NCBI GenBank assembly: GCA_015227615.1
Contig: JAALGZ010000036.1
Location: forward strand, 186,001 to 250,000
Direction: 5' to 3'
DNA length: 64,000 nucleotides
Origin: Labyrinthula sp. Ha
Taxonomy: Eukaryota; Sar; Bigyra; Labyrinthulida; Labyrinthulaceae
Shown: positions 44,684 through 55,690 of the stretch, piece after piece
How the letters are laid out: the number at the start of each line of letters is the position of its first letter
Numbering within the stretch: the stretch's first letter is position 1
Program-made: the position numbers and the translations under genes
Notes under the pieces: model-generated
The model's database searches: none
Seen by the model: the letters and a program-made list of their open reading frames with translations, nothing else
Told to the model about the DNA's origin: nothing

Positions 44684-45487
44684 TTACCCAGTTTCTATTT
44701 CAATTATTCTTTGTGCTGTGAAGTAATACCCATCGAATTCAACAGCAGGTTCAAGTTTACATAAATACCAACGTGGTTCAATATCGATCAAACCAAGTGC
44801 AAGCCACTTAAACCACAATATATTTTTGTTTTTTCTTACTTCAGTTAATTTTGGCTGCAGATATGCGTAAAGGAAAACATCTCTTACTGCGTCAGAACTT
44901 ACGATCGCATCACCATCCCCTTCTTTCAAATGCAAAGATCTACTGAGTCTCATGGAAATAACTTCTCTATCTTCAAACTTTTGTTCGCCTTCCGGAAATA
45001 GAATTTTCTCATTGAAACCTGGATCTGTGACAATATAATTCGATTGACTAAGTTTTGTGAAGAGAGCTTGAAAATATAGGGAAACATCAGGAGAATTAAG
45101 TACTTTGAAGAGTCCTCGCTGTCCGGAATAATGATACCTTGGGTGAAAGAAACGAATTAACTTATCCATTGTCCAGTTGTGGTAAAACACTTGTGCAAGG
45201 AGCAAACTCACAGCTCCATATTTCCCACCTAGTGCATCTTGCAAAGGCTTCACTTTCCTTGAAAACGTTTCATAGAGAATACTAGAAGCAGCTGAGCAGG
45301 TTGATGTACCAGAGTTTGTTTCATCTCTTGATGTTGGACGTGATCCGGAGCTTCTGTCTTCAATATTTGACTGCATCAGTGGTTCCTCAAAGAAAGATTG
45401 TACTTCAGTGTCTGTTTGATTATAATCGTGTGAACTAACAATATTCGTATTCTTCACTATTATATCATTGTTGAAATCATAGGACAT
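44684..45487 (-). CDS. Conserved-looking protein, unknown
   Basis: A 267-residue intronless frame from the ATG at 45,487. The first 85 residues are acidic and Ser-rich, likely disordered (RSSGSRPTSRDETNSGTSTC). The rest is globular: LQDALGGKYGAVSLLLAQVF, YHNWTMDKLIRFFHPRYHYS and NILWFKWLALGLIDIEPRWY. No signal peptide or clear transmembrane helix. No family is recognised. It lies 60 bp downstream of another minus-strand gene. Confidence 0.65.
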   Translation of the reverse strand: MSYDFNNDIIVKNTNIVSSHDYNQTDTEVQSFFEEPLMQSNIEDRSSGSRPTSRDETNSGTSTCSAASSILYETFSRKVKPLQDALGGKYGAVSLLLAQVFYHNWTMDKLIRFFHPRYHYSGQRGLFKVLNSPDVSLYFQALFTKLSQSNYIVTDPGFNEKILFPEGEQKFEDREVISMRLSRSLHLKEGDGDAIVSSDAVRDVFLYAYLQPKLTEVRKNKNILWFKWLALGLIDIEPRWYLCKLEPAVEFDGYYFTAQRIIEIETG

Positions 45488-45547
45488 GTTCCAAAGCCGT
45501 TCCTTTTTCGATATACTTCTGTATTTTTTTTTATAACTGAGATATGT

Positions 45548-45906
45548 TTATGGCAGAGCGGAAGTATTAATATAAAGTTGTGTGTACGAAAACGCTGAAC
45601 TAAAGGTTGCGCAAACCAACCCATTTAAAGCTTGAGATTCTATCAGACCTTTACCAACAAAATCTACACCTGTTCGGGGAATCTTATGGTTGGCCGTATA
45701 CGAAATGCCTTCATTTGTCTTCTTTTGGAACAGATCATGACCGAACCTTCGAGTCTTGTACCGTTTCTTAATGACGTAGCTTGCATATTCTAATCTGTAG
45801 TAATGCAATATGAGCAAATTTAGCGGGGGGTGCAAATTTCAACTTGACTAAATCACCGCATCCAGGATTTTCGATAACTAACGCTGGGAAGCTGGTGGTC
45901 GTAAGA
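45548..45906 (-). CDS. Small two-or-more-exon gene, unknown
   Basis: The last exon (45,794-45,548) reads EYASYVIKKRYKTRRFGHDL, then TNEGISYTANHKIPRTGVDF and GLIESQALNGLVCATFSSAF before TAA. A 49-nt GT-AG intron (45,843-45,795) joins it in phase to an upstream exon reading SFPALVIENPGCGDLV. The 5' end was not found; the frame is open back to about 45,906. The two mutually consistent pieces make a real gene likely. No family is recognised. Confidence 0.5.
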
Positions 45907-48804
45907 AACCATACCTGTTTAAGTTATAACTATAAATATAAGAATAAGTTTCTGATTACTGCCTCTGCGAATATTCTTCGTCTAGAATCGTGTTCACTTT
46001 TCCTCATCAGGTAATAAGGGCAGATATAAAATATAAAAACTGTCTTCAAACTATTATAAGAATGAACTTTGCTTGTAGTACAATATATCGGACTTCGACA
46101 AAACGAAGGCTCAAGGAGAAAATAAAAGAGCTAGCAGTAGCTTGTCGTGGACGAAAAATAATCATTTAGTACTGTTGTCAAAGCTAAAAATAAAGATTTA
46201 GGTTTACTAGAGGATAAGGAGCTTGACTCATCGATGGTGCGCAATCTCTTATATGCGTTTGCATACCTAATAATTTTAACCCATAACATTTTCGTAGAAA
46301 ATCTTTGTAAGGCAGACTTAAGTCTGTGGAAAATTATGATTGTGGAAACTTGAAGTTATCCGCTATTTGAATTCCTATTAGTTTAACCTCAATATCCTGA
46401 CGTCCTACCTTTCTATTCTTCCTTAGACTGATGTATTTTGTTTTCCAAGAAGCCAGATAAATCTAGTTCCATAAACTGATAAATGTTTAATCATTTCTTG
46501 GTTAATCAAGTTAACCCAAAGAATGTAAGATTGACCTTTCAAGCTTCTTCAGACACGTCAGAGATTCCAGAGAGTTTCGCTCCATTTCTTTTGAATAGCA
46601 CACGTTATTTCTATCAAGATAAGCCTATACCACCGAAAGTGTATCATTAATTAGGGGTTCATGTATATATATTTAGTCCATATTTTCAGTTCCAAATACC
46701 TGTTACTTGACTATCGAGGCAGTATGACAATAGTAGCAACCAACTTAGCCTTTTCCCTTAGAACAAAGTTCCAGTTTTCTGGATTCCTTTCAAGTTTATT
46801 CAAAAAAATTGTAGAGGAAATTATGATGAACAAAGTCCGAGATCCCCAATATTGAAATAGTAGTCTTTCTTTTTAGACTTGAATTAAATATTTATTGCTT
46901 TGACATGCATCTAAACTGTAAATTTTTTCTCGTGAAAGTTTCCAATCTGTTGACTTCTCGGATACTGCCAAGTAGCCGCTTGCTAGCTAAATTTAGTTCT
47001 GCTTAATAGAAGCCAGAGATATACTAAATATTATTTTGGTAGCTCGCATATCCTTGTTTATATTGTATATTGTCCTGATTATAACATATCTAACTCAATC
47101 TGGTACTAAAGTCGAACCTGTCTCTTCTAGTGCAGTTTCTCATGAAGAGTAAAGAAGTGAAGAACCTTACCTGATTAAATGTTGAGAAATCAAGTTTCTA
47201 TATATTAATTTGTTAGTCTTTGATTGAGCATATGTCTAACCGGTCAGCTCTCTATATCTCTTCATTGTGCTTTGCCATATACAAATTCCATATTACATGG
47301 TCATAATGATTATTAATTTTTCAAAGTTCCAAACAGAGTTAATAAGAATTCGAAGTATAGTACTGCCATGTTACCCAAGTAATCTTCACTGGAATAAAAA
47401 GTATGTCTTTGAAGAAAAAGAAGTGTAGTTAGGGTATAACCACTTGACTTGAAAAAGCACATCAAAAACAGCGTAACTGATCTCACTTCTCCTAACAAGA
47501 GGAAAATAGATACTTTCATTAGCCGCAATGTCGTGTCATAAGTGCCATGGCCCAGACATATGCCTCGTTGACTAGCCTTAGGTCTCATGTCTTAAAAAAT
47601 AGAGATACATCAACAGACTCATCGTCAACGAGTATGCACTTTTTTAAAAAAGCCAGAAATGAGCCTTGTGTTGTGTAATGGATTTTGATGTGGTGCTTGT
47701 TCCTTTTTTTTCAGTTTCTTACTTCTGCATGTCTCTTCTTTATATTGAAAATAAAGATTCTAGTTGATAGTTGAAGTATCAGAAATCTTTGGTTCTGAGT
47801 AGTAGTTTAAACAGGAAGATAAATTTCTCACTCCATGTCCTATGTGTCAAGGCTATATACATTTGCAGATTATTTACGGAAATGTTCCACCACTAACTAA
47901 GAACCCATGACTTGTTCTCTTTTTTGGCAAAGACAGACGGAAACAAAAGGAGGCTCTAAATAGACAAGCGTAAAATTGAAATATTTTCCTCTAATTTTGG
48001 CCTTTATATATATTGATATTCCAAGTTAATAAAAAGTAACATCTTAAGATATTTTAAGAATTGTATTAGTTTTCAGCAATATTATTGATACAGGGTATCT
48101 GATTTAAACTGTGAAGCTTGAAATTCTTGAATAGGTGGTATTGTGGAGAAAAATACCTTTAATTACAAGAAGGCTTATGTAAACGTAATTAAAATCTTTT
48201 AATCGTTTTTTCTCAAATTAAATTAGATTCTATATACTCTCAAATGTACACAGTGTTCTGGCTAGCCTTTAATTAATGTACAGTTGATTTCTCACACCTT
48301 TTAACATTATTGATAAAGAAAAGAGTCATATGCACAAACTAAACCAAGTAAAGAACCTTTTCTATTATGTTTCCTATCCCACTGGAATGTTCGACCCAGT
48401 ATAAGAAAAACAACTTTTTGCATTATTATTGGAGTGAAATAACAGATTTAGCCTGTAATTTAATTTCTGAGCGCCATCCGCAGCAAGGGTAATTTATGGT
48501 AACTGCATTTGGAAATATAGTTGATAAGAAGTCCAGCAGTGGCCGACTTGCTAAAAAGTCGATAGTTTCAAGAATTTATATTCTTTAAAATGACACTATA
48601 TAGATTTCCATCCTCATAGGAAAGAAAAAAATAAATATCGAGTGAAACGCATCATGTGACCAACGATTCTATGCTGTTGTTGGCCTATTCATAGAAACTT
48701 CACCTACACTTAGGGACAGTATCAGGTCAATCGATAATTTTATCATTGGTTTTTCAAATATATGATTTTTGTTGAAAACCCTGCAAATATGTGAAATATA
48801 TTCA
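45907..48804. other. 3-kb gene-poor AT-rich interval
   Basis: Frames at 46,661-46,855 (plus, 64 codons) and 47,313-47,588 (minus, 91 codons, ATG) lack motifs and have AT-driven composition. Neither is called. Confidence 0.45.
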
Positions 48805-49147
48805 TTAATTTCTGATGATCAGTCTATAATCAGAGTTGAAGCAGAGTTGGTTTGCACAAAACAAAATTGCACATTTCTTGTAGAAAACAAGAAAAAAGTA
48901 GAGAATTGCTTGCTTTTTTATAGACCTTAATAAAAAATCGAATAACTTAAATATTTTTTTAATGCGCTGATGATCTAATGGAAAGGGAGGGTTTGATTTA
49001 GGATAAAGTGGTAGTTCTTCTATAAACTTGGAAGCTAGTGCAAGTAGTGTTAAGTCTTCCTGTAACCCTGTCTGTTCAATATCCGCAATCAATCATTAAT
49101 GACTTATTAAGTCTATTTGTATTCTTAGGGAGCTGGTCATTTTTCAT
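48805..49147 (-). pseudogene. Possible pseudogene with a 4-base ATTG duplication
   Basis: From the ATG at 49,147 the minus strand reads MKNDQLPKNTNRLNKSLMID and then stops. A second frame starting in the same place reads IADIEQTGLQEDLTLLALAS, KFIEELPLYPKSNPPFPLDH and QRIKKIFKLFDFLLRS. The two meet at a direct ATTGATTG duplication; with a single ATTG the reading would be continuous. This suggests a four-base frameshift in a host gene, or a sequencing error. The C-terminal part grades into AT-rich sequence. Not recognised. Confidence 0.4.
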
Positions 49148-49516
49148 ATGAACATATTTATCTATTTTTGGATGAGATTTTTTTTATCACTCTTGTTCTT
49201 ATTTTCATCAGTTTGGAAACACTGGTCAAAGGCAGCAGAAATAAAAATAAGTGAGAATATTTATTTGTTCTCTAAATAAAAAAATATCTCGCACAGGCAA
49301 TTTAAATCCCCACTATGATTTTTTTTGAGTACTGGTAACCCGAATTACTGGCATACAAAAATATACTACACCGAAATTTCAGATGTACAAAGCTAGAATT
49401 CTAAATGTTGATATGGCATTACTGCATCAATTTTTAAGCAAATTATTAATCTGAGTATCCGGAACTACATCCTACAATTCAATTTAACTAGACTGCAGAA
49501 TACCCAATCTACAGAT

Positions 49517-50425
49517 ATGAGGGCCTTTTGGGAAAGGGATACCCTAATTTTGCTTATAATTACCTTGATCGTTTCACTTTTTCTCTTTTCTGGAAACACA
49601 TCACCAATTCCATACACCGACCACAAGCTTTCTCAATCGCATTCAAAAACTACTTTAGAATCTTTGTCTACGACAAAAATAACAAAGCCCTCAAAAAATT
49701 CCAAAAAAGAAGAAGTATCAAAGCGAAAAGATTCAGATTCTAGACTTGAATTCTACATATTAAAATTGCCACTTGAGTTTTCACATCAGAGTCGACATGA
49801 AAATATCAATGGCTTGAAGAAGCAAATTCCTTCACTTAACATAATTAATGGATATCATGGAAATACAGAAGAAAGCAGAAAAAATTTAACCAAGCAGGCA
49901 TCATACTTTAAACTATACTTGTCGCACAAATACTATGATAATACTGGAAATCCAGTACATCTTGGAAAAGTTGGTCTGTACACATCATTTTTTACTCTTT
50001 TTGAGTTAATGCAAAAACTTCCAGATCATAAAACCTGTGCAGTTATTTTTGAAGATGATTTAAAATTTCCAAAAAATGAAATGAAAAAACTTGATTTAAT
50101 TTGTAAGAGATTGCTCAAAGATAAAGAGTATTTGTTTTACAGACTTTCTCAATACAACGGAATGAATATGTACAAAATATCTTCAGTTGCAAAAATAATG
50201 GAAGGAATACAAAGCACAACCATAACAGATCCTTTTGATCTTTATACACAGAAACGCGGCTGGTTGACAAGGGTCCGTGATATTCATGGAATTACAGTTA
50301 TCAAATCCATACAAAGTTCTATAATTACACAGCAAAAAGTTGATATTGACTCTTGGAACACTTGCTTGAATAACCTTTCCAAAGGGCAAAGTTATGAAGA
50401 TGGCTGTGATTTAAAGCTTCATTAA
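49517..50425 (+). CDS. Family 25-like glycosyltransferase, type II membrane protein
   Basis: An intronless 302-residue protein. Residues 9-25 (TLILLIITLIVSLFLFS) form a signal anchor, giving Golgi/ER type II topology. A Ser/Lys-rich stem runs to about residue 75. The catalytic part starts RLEFYILKLPLEFSHQSRHE, and GKVGLYTSFFTLFELMQ followed by CAVIFEDDLKF (EDD at 179-181) matches the GxxGCxxSH...LIxEDD core of GT25 enzymes, which include procollagen galactosyltransferases and bacterial LPS transferases. Acceptor unknown. Its stop is 24 bp from that of convergent TGS1. Confidence 0.75.
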   Translation: MRAFWERDTLILLIITLIVSLFLFSGNTSPIPYTDHKLSQSHSKTTLESLSTTKITKPSKNSKKEEVSKRKDSDSRLEFYILKLPLEFSHQSRHENINGLKKQIPSLNIINGYHGNTEESRKNLTKQASYFKLYLSHKYYDNTGNPVHLGKVGLYTSFFTLFELMQKLPDHKTCAVIFEDDLKFPKNEMKKLDLICKRLLKDKEYLFYRLSQYNGMNMYKISSVAKIMEGIQSTTITDPFDLYTQKRGWLTRVRDIHGITVIKSIQSSIITQQKVDIDSWNTCLNNLSKGQSYEDGCDLKLH

Positions 50426-50449
50426 CTTCTCCAAGACAAGTTGCTATAC

Positions 50450-51499
50450 TCAAATTGGCTGAAAATATTTTCCAAAATACACTGCACAGGTTTTGACCTT
50501 TTTGGACACTACATGCCTTTCTAATTCTACCGTTAATACTCCACTTTTAGCTGCTAGTTCTAAAATTTGGTCTTCGTCGAGATTTCTGGGCAAAAAAACA
50601 ACAACATTTTCAAAAGCTTTCAAAACTTTAAGAATCAGATCGAAAAGAGAAACTCCAGAAATTAAAACAGAATGCAAATTAAATGTCTTTTGGTCTTTGT
50701 ATTCTGGTCCACCCCATGGCGGGCTCATGAAAACTACATCAACAAATGATACTAAGTTTTGGTAAATATTTAAAACATTTGCTTGAATGAACTCCAAATA
50801 GTTTTCTACTTTGTAAATCTTTGCATTATTTTGTGCGTAGGAAATTCGTTTTGCATCCATCTCGACGCCAATTACCCGATTACACGTATATGCAAACTGA
50901 ATTGAGTTTCCACCACAACCCGAAAAAAGATCCACTATTAAATGACATCTACATCTTTCTGCTAAGTGCTCTGCTATTCTTTGTGGAGTTACGCTATAAA
51001 AACTTTCTTCATCCAATAAAATTCCATCATCAAACTTAGAAAATAATCTGAATCTTTGGTTCCAATAAACGTTATTGTCCTCATGTATAAAAAAATAAAA
51101 GGGATGGATATCCTTTTGTTTGTGCTCATTTTGTAGTTGAAGATCTGCTTCTTCAAGTTTCTTCCTTTTCTTGTAATCTCTGTCATAAACAAACTTCTTG
51201 CCATAAGGTCCTAGGGTAACATCAAAGGACATATAGTTTATATGTTGTGCACAACCTTCTATTATTCTCTCTGTTCTGTTTACCTCTTTAAAATAGTTTT
51301 GAAGATATGAAGTGGTCTCCGCTGTCACGCTTTCTTCCTCTATATCTTTGACTGAAATTATAGAAGTTCCAGGGATGTATCTCATTATCATTCTTGAATC
51401 TTTCTGTACAAACACAAATAAAGAATTAGTGGTTGGATCTTTATTCGAAACATAACCTTTCACCTCTGAACCGTCTATAAGTCTTATTCTCTTGTTCAT
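50450..51499 (-). CDS. TGS1: Trimethylguanosine synthase TGS1 with N-terminal Sm-like domain
   Basis: A 349-residue SAM-dependent cap hypermethylase that converts the m7G cap of sn/snoRNAs to m2,2,7G. The catalytic domain has WNQRFRLFSKFDDGILLDEE (146-165), motif I LIVDLFSGCGGNSIQFA (187-203), and motif IV FMSPPWGGPEYKDQKTF (257-273), as in human TGS1. Residues 3-55 look like an added Sm-like fold: KRIRLIDGSEVKGYVSNKDP then YIPGTSIISVKDIEEES. This resembles Sm/Gemin6-type folds, in which xDGxxxxGxVxxxDPxT is followed by a GxxIxxV strand. No intron. The start faces a possible micro-gene 201 bp away. Confidence 0.93.
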   Translation of the reverse strand: MNKRIRLIDGSEVKGYVSNKDPTTNSLFVFVQKDSRMIMRYIPGTSIISVKDIEEESVTAETTSYLQNYFKEVNRTERIIEGCAQHINYMSFDVTLGPYGKKFVYDRDYKKRKKLEEADLQLQNEHKQKDIHPFYFFIHEDNNVYWNQRFRLFSKFDDGILLDEESFYSVTPQRIAEHLAERCRCHLIVDLFSGCGGNSIQFAYTCNRVIGVEMDAKRISYAQNNAKIYKVENYLEFIQANVLNIYQNLVSFVDVVFMSPPWGGPEYKDQKTFNLHSVLISGVSLFDLILKVLKAFENVVVFLPRNLDEDQILELAAKSGVLTVELERHVVSKKVKTCAVYFGKYFQPI

Positions 51500-51700
51500 T
51501 GTGTAAGGTTTTATTAACCTGGTGCATTCACTCCAATTGATTTGATTGGTTCAAAAGTATTTTGGGCAATTGTGAGTTAAAAAAATACTAATACGAATAT
51601 AAAGATACGGGGATGAAAATATCCAAACAAGGACAACAAAGATACATAAAATTATAAAATAAAGTTGATCCTTTAAATTATCATATTCTTAGTAGGAAAT

Positions 51701-51865
51701 ATGATTGATACAATAAAGAGCTACAAAGCACGGTGTTTCAGATTTAATAACAGGCCTTCTCACAACTTTTCCTGGATAGAGGAAGAACAAAAAATCATTG
51801 TTGAGCTTAAAAAAATCCAGAAAGGCAGTCCTATTAAGCGCACCTTCAATGATAAGATTTCTTAA
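51701..51865 (+). CDS. 54-residue ORF, unknown
   Basis: An ATG-initiated frame with convincing composition: MIDTIKSYKARCFRFNNRPS, then SWIEEEQKIIVELKKIQKGS and TFNDKIS before TAA. It is divergent from TGS1. It could be a short complete protein or a first exon, although no donor-like extension was evident. Family not recognised. Confidence 0.45.
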   Translation: MIDTIKSYKARCFRFNNRPSHNFSWIEEEQKIIVELKKIQKGSPIKRTFNDKIS

Positions 51866-53264
51866 TTAGAAATAACATTGGCGTTATTAAGAAAAGTGTT
51901 CTTTTTTAAAGTAAAAAGACTAATAACAAAGGACAAGAGTGTCAAACTACTTCAGGAAAAAACATTTCATTTCTACATTAACTGAAGCTAAAATAAACTA
52001 CCTATACACCATACTTACAGTATAAAACTTAGTATATATATATTTGGTATTTCTAAGATATTTTATTGTGAGTATATTGGGAAAGACTCTGTTTCGACAC
52101 GATATGTTGACTAGTAGAGCAGGGAGGTATTACAGAAGCTGCGACTGAGGAAGTGTTGATGAAATTTGGCTATGTAATTATATTTAGATGTTCAATTCTT
52201 AAAACACTATTATTTCTGTTTTATAACTAGTTGATCAAGCCTTCAACTCGAATTCTTTCATGAACATTCTTGGAAGGAGTTTGTAGGTGAATATTCAGAA
52301 TTTATCTAAACAAATACAGATCACCACAACACCGGGTCCAAAATGTTTCATATAATCTCCCTAGAAATAGCATTTTTCCTAATATGTACATGCGTTATTT
52401 TACCTTAATGGAAGTAAAAATAGTTAAGATTTAGTACAAGGGCTTAAGGTTCCTGGACTAACTGGCACAAACGCAATTATTAGGGGTGACTAGATGCTTT
52501 GGCAAAGCAGCTTAATCAACTACCTCGAACACATATCTAGTGTCTGAACCACATTTTAACTTTTTAAGGGGCCTGTTGGAGATGCTTTGTTTATAGATTA
52601 TATTATATTCCTCAGAACTAGTATCAATATATGATCTTTGGCACCTTAACACCTTCTACCATTTGTTCTACCTTTCTTCCATTATTTCCCATCTAATTAC
52701 CTAAACTGTAACCAGCAAAACCTTCTGGAAACTTAATAAAAAAGTTATTATTTAGTCTGGATTCACTCAGAATATTTTAGCTTCTTCAAATGAAACAACC
52801 AAAAGTAATCCAATTAAATATTTTCAAAAGATAGGTGGTCTTAGAAGATCTGAACGAAAAAGTAGCTTGTATGGGTTCTTTGCTTCAGTTCATCTTTACC
52901 TCTAACTTATTGGTGGGGTGATACTATTCTTAGATTCAAAATTTTATTGTCATAAATCTATTATCCATGCACCATCCCTTTACAACAATGAAATATTAAA
53001 GTTAATATCCTGAATCCTATCAATTCTTGTTGTAAATGCTTTAAATTTAAAATTGGAGGCTCAACGTTGCACCGAATAGGAAAATCATAATTTGTAACGA
53101 ATAAAAAGCTCCCGGGACTTAAGTATTTGAAATATAGGGTGCAAGTTCATCCATCACTGTAGGGCTAAACTTGGTTAAATACTATATATAAATTCTATTT
53201 TGTTAAGAATGCTTGTTTTTTCCCTTGACAATTTTGTTGAATAGTATGATCCTTGTGTTTTAAG
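51866..53264. other. Gene-poor AT-rich interval
   Basis: No coding stretch, repeat or RNA gene is supported. Confidence 0.5.
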
Positions 53265-53456
53265 ATGACTTTGTGGCAGCAGTATTATTACCGCCCTCTC
53301 TATGTAGTTAGCCAAATCTTATTTTGTCTTGAAAATATTACATCATATAAAAGCATTCTTCTTGAAGCTCTTTTACCTGTGTTTACTCTTATTTCAGTTG
53401 TTAACTATCAAGCTTCACTTATTGTGTTCCATCTACTAAAAATAAATAGATACTAA
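53265..53456 (+). CDS. Small membrane protein resembling SPT small subunit
   Basis: From the ATG at 53,265, 63 residues begin MTLWQQYYYRPLYVVSQILF, continue CLENITSYKSILLEALLPVF and end TLISVVNYQASLIVFHLLKI. The layout matches the SPT small-subunit family (ssSPTa/b): an aromatic WxxxYY start, a first hydrophobic stretch ending in LE, a short polar turn, a second helix and a total length of about 60-75. These subunits activate serine palmitoyltransferase at the ER. The match is by pattern only. Its stop lies 6 bp from that of a convergent small ORF. Confidence 0.45.
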   Translation: MTLWQQYYYRPLYVVSQILFCLENITSYKSILLEALLPVFTLISVVNYQASLIVFHLLKINRY

Positions 53457-53462
53457 AAGTAT

Positions 53463-53591
53463 TTATTCATAAATTCTCTCCACAAGACTCTTTCGTTTAT
53501 TAAAGTTAAGTCTCTTCTGGATATGGTAAAAAACAGCTCCACACACCGCTAAAGCTGAAGACAACATGCTTAGAAATCCTCCCATTACCAT
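53463..53591 (-). CDS. 42-residue single-helix membrane ORF
   Basis: ATG at 53,591: MVMGGFLSMLSSALAVCGAV and FYHIQKRLNFNKRKSLVERI, then TAA. One transmembrane helix followed by a basic tail, typical of mitochondrial or ER micro-proteins. It may be the last exon of a longer gene; an 84-codon frame at 53,585-53,839 overlaps its start but has AT-driven composition. Confidence 0.35.
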   Translation of the reverse strand: MVMGGFLSMLSSALAVCGAVFYHIQKRLNFNKRKSLVERIYE

Positions 53592-53935
53592 GATTCACTT
53601 ATTCTACTATAATCTACTATATTCTTTATTGTTCTATACATAAAAGAGCAAGGTTTCTCTTTGTACCCAACTCTATTTTTTCTGTAGTAAGAACACCTAA
53701 ACATATAAGATCCGTAGTTAATCCCTCCATTGTCTACCTTTCTTGGCATATGTTGTTCTGAGCACTGCATTGCCCAATACACGATCGCAATATACCTAAG
53801 CCTCGTTTTAATCTTGCGTAAATTCCATGCTCTTTTCATAGGCGGTGGACATTTGGATGAGGAAATATATTTGCCCTGTGCTCTCTACCTGTATCCTAGA
53901 TTTAATTTAATTGCTTGTGAACTGTAATTATTAAA

Positions 53936-54166
53936 TTGACTTTCCAACTAGAGTGGCATTACATTAGCATAGAGACTTGTACAACAGGAGAAGCGGATCC
54001 CCTGGATATGGTGTATCACTGCACTAAGCGGGTTCACTCTGTGGGCAAGTGGTGTACCCACTTAAAACATGTATATTCACGTATCAGTTACTTACCAGCA
54101 GTTGATATCGACCTAGCCTTGTTCCCTAAAATCCCAGAACTAGTTCCCCTCAAAGTGAAACAATAA
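53936..54166 (+). CDS. Possible exon or small gene, unknown
   Basis: An open frame reading ETCTTGEADPLDMVYHCTKR, then VGKWCTHLKHVYSRISYLPA and DLALFPKIPELVPLKVKQ, ending in TAA, with CAATAAAGAAG overlapping the stop as a possible polyadenylation signal. The first in-frame ATG is at 54,009. The sequence is more G+C-rich than its surroundings. Not recognised; could be a terminal exon. Confidence 0.3.
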   Translation: MTFQLEWHYISIETCTTGEADPLDMVYHCTKRVHSVGKWCTHLKHVYSRISYLPAVDIDLALFPKIPELVPLKVKQ

Positions 54167-55690
54167 AGAAGAATATAATTAGACAGAGAAAATAGAAACT
54201 ATTTCGTAACAGTTAGTTTGAGAGGAAAACTTTGTCGAGGGAGTTTCAGTTTTTTGCTGGAGTTGGAGTCGTTGGAACTCTGAAAGTGAGGTCAGGCGAC
54301 TTTAGATTTCTAAAAAGCGGGTACGACGGAGGAATTATTTATTCGGGGTTGTGAGAGTGCTCTCAGGATTCACTCGCCGCGCATAGAATTATACTAATTT
54401 ACAGTACTTTCGAGTTTGAAACAGGTTTCTTCTTCATTATATTATTTAATCCAAGTCTCATTATTCTGTTGTAGGGTTACAACAGGAAATGTGAACAGAA
54501 GCTGATTAGCAGTGATTTTCCCTTAGACATTTGTTGTATCTGGTATGATTCTTTGCTGGTGAGCGGTAGGTTTTGCTCTCTTTGTTTAGATTTGGCAATG
54601 GAGGATTACTAAAACCTATTTTATTTCTGTTTCCGTTTAGTCTACAATTTCTGTTATGAACCAGCTCCTTGTAGAGCAACGCAACCTCTGTAATATGGAA
54701 GCAATTGAACTAGTCTCTTCCTCCAAAACGAGAAAGTCAAGATAACTAGCCAAGGATTTAAAATCCGGGACTTCCGAGCTGTAAACTTTTGTGACCATTT
54801 ATTAAAAAAATTGCACAAATAGGGCACGAAACTGGTAACAAAAAATTGTCTACGAGACAACAGACGAGATATGTTTGTTTCCTGGTAAAACTATTACTTG
54901 GTATATATATCTTAGGCTAGTATATTTGATAGGTTATTCATTAGTATTTAGTTCAATCAGAAACTGCGAACCCAATGTATTCAAGAGTTCTCGAAATATC
55001 AGTCGGTATATATATATCAGTATTTTTTACGTACTATTGTGGTTTCTTGCGTTTTTATCCAGATTCTAGGAGAATAGAGTTGCATGTGCTAACAGTGTGA
55101 GATCTACTTAGAAATCCAGAATTTATGAAAGTAAAAGGTAAATTTAGAGTAAACAAAATTAGCTAATGATGTTGTATTAGATACACATGTTAAGAGACTT
55201 TTTCTAAGCTCTGTGTTTAACTCTAAGCATAGAATTTCTCCAATAACAGAAGTTTAGCAGGAGTCCCCAAAATAATTGATTCTCCCATTGATGTCCCTGT
55301 AAAATAATTCAAAGTTCGGACAACAATACATAAGCAGTTTCATATACCTTGTATATTAAAATTATATCAAAGCAAATAAAAATAGTTCTGTAACATTACC
55401 AGTAATATATTTTCATTCAATTGTAATCTAAATCGTAACAAAAGAGACAATTTGCTTCTAATTACCGGTAAGATTGTTTTAATAGAAGCAAGGCTTCATA
55501 GTACAATACTAATGTACAATAATGCAAGGTAACGGACTATTACCACAGGCTAGACACTCACTGACCGGGTATGCATATCCAGTAATATGGTTAGCTATGT
55601 AACTTTCTAATCCCAAGGAACCATTTCATTAGCCCAAAACTGTTCAGAGTACAACCGAAGCAGTGCTAGAATAAGAGATTAGAAGAGAAC
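54167..55690. other. Gene-poor interval
   Basis: A relatively G+C-rich patch at 54,230-54,390 has no open frame or clear fold. The rest is AT-rich with no support for genes. Confidence 0.45.

Noticed and set aside
47313-47588. 91-codon ATG-initiated minus-strand ORF
   Set aside because: Hydrophobic, without family features and isolated; kept out for lack of support.
50821-51204. Short ORFs on both strands within TGS1
   Set aside because: Frame shadows of the conserved TGS1 coding sequence.
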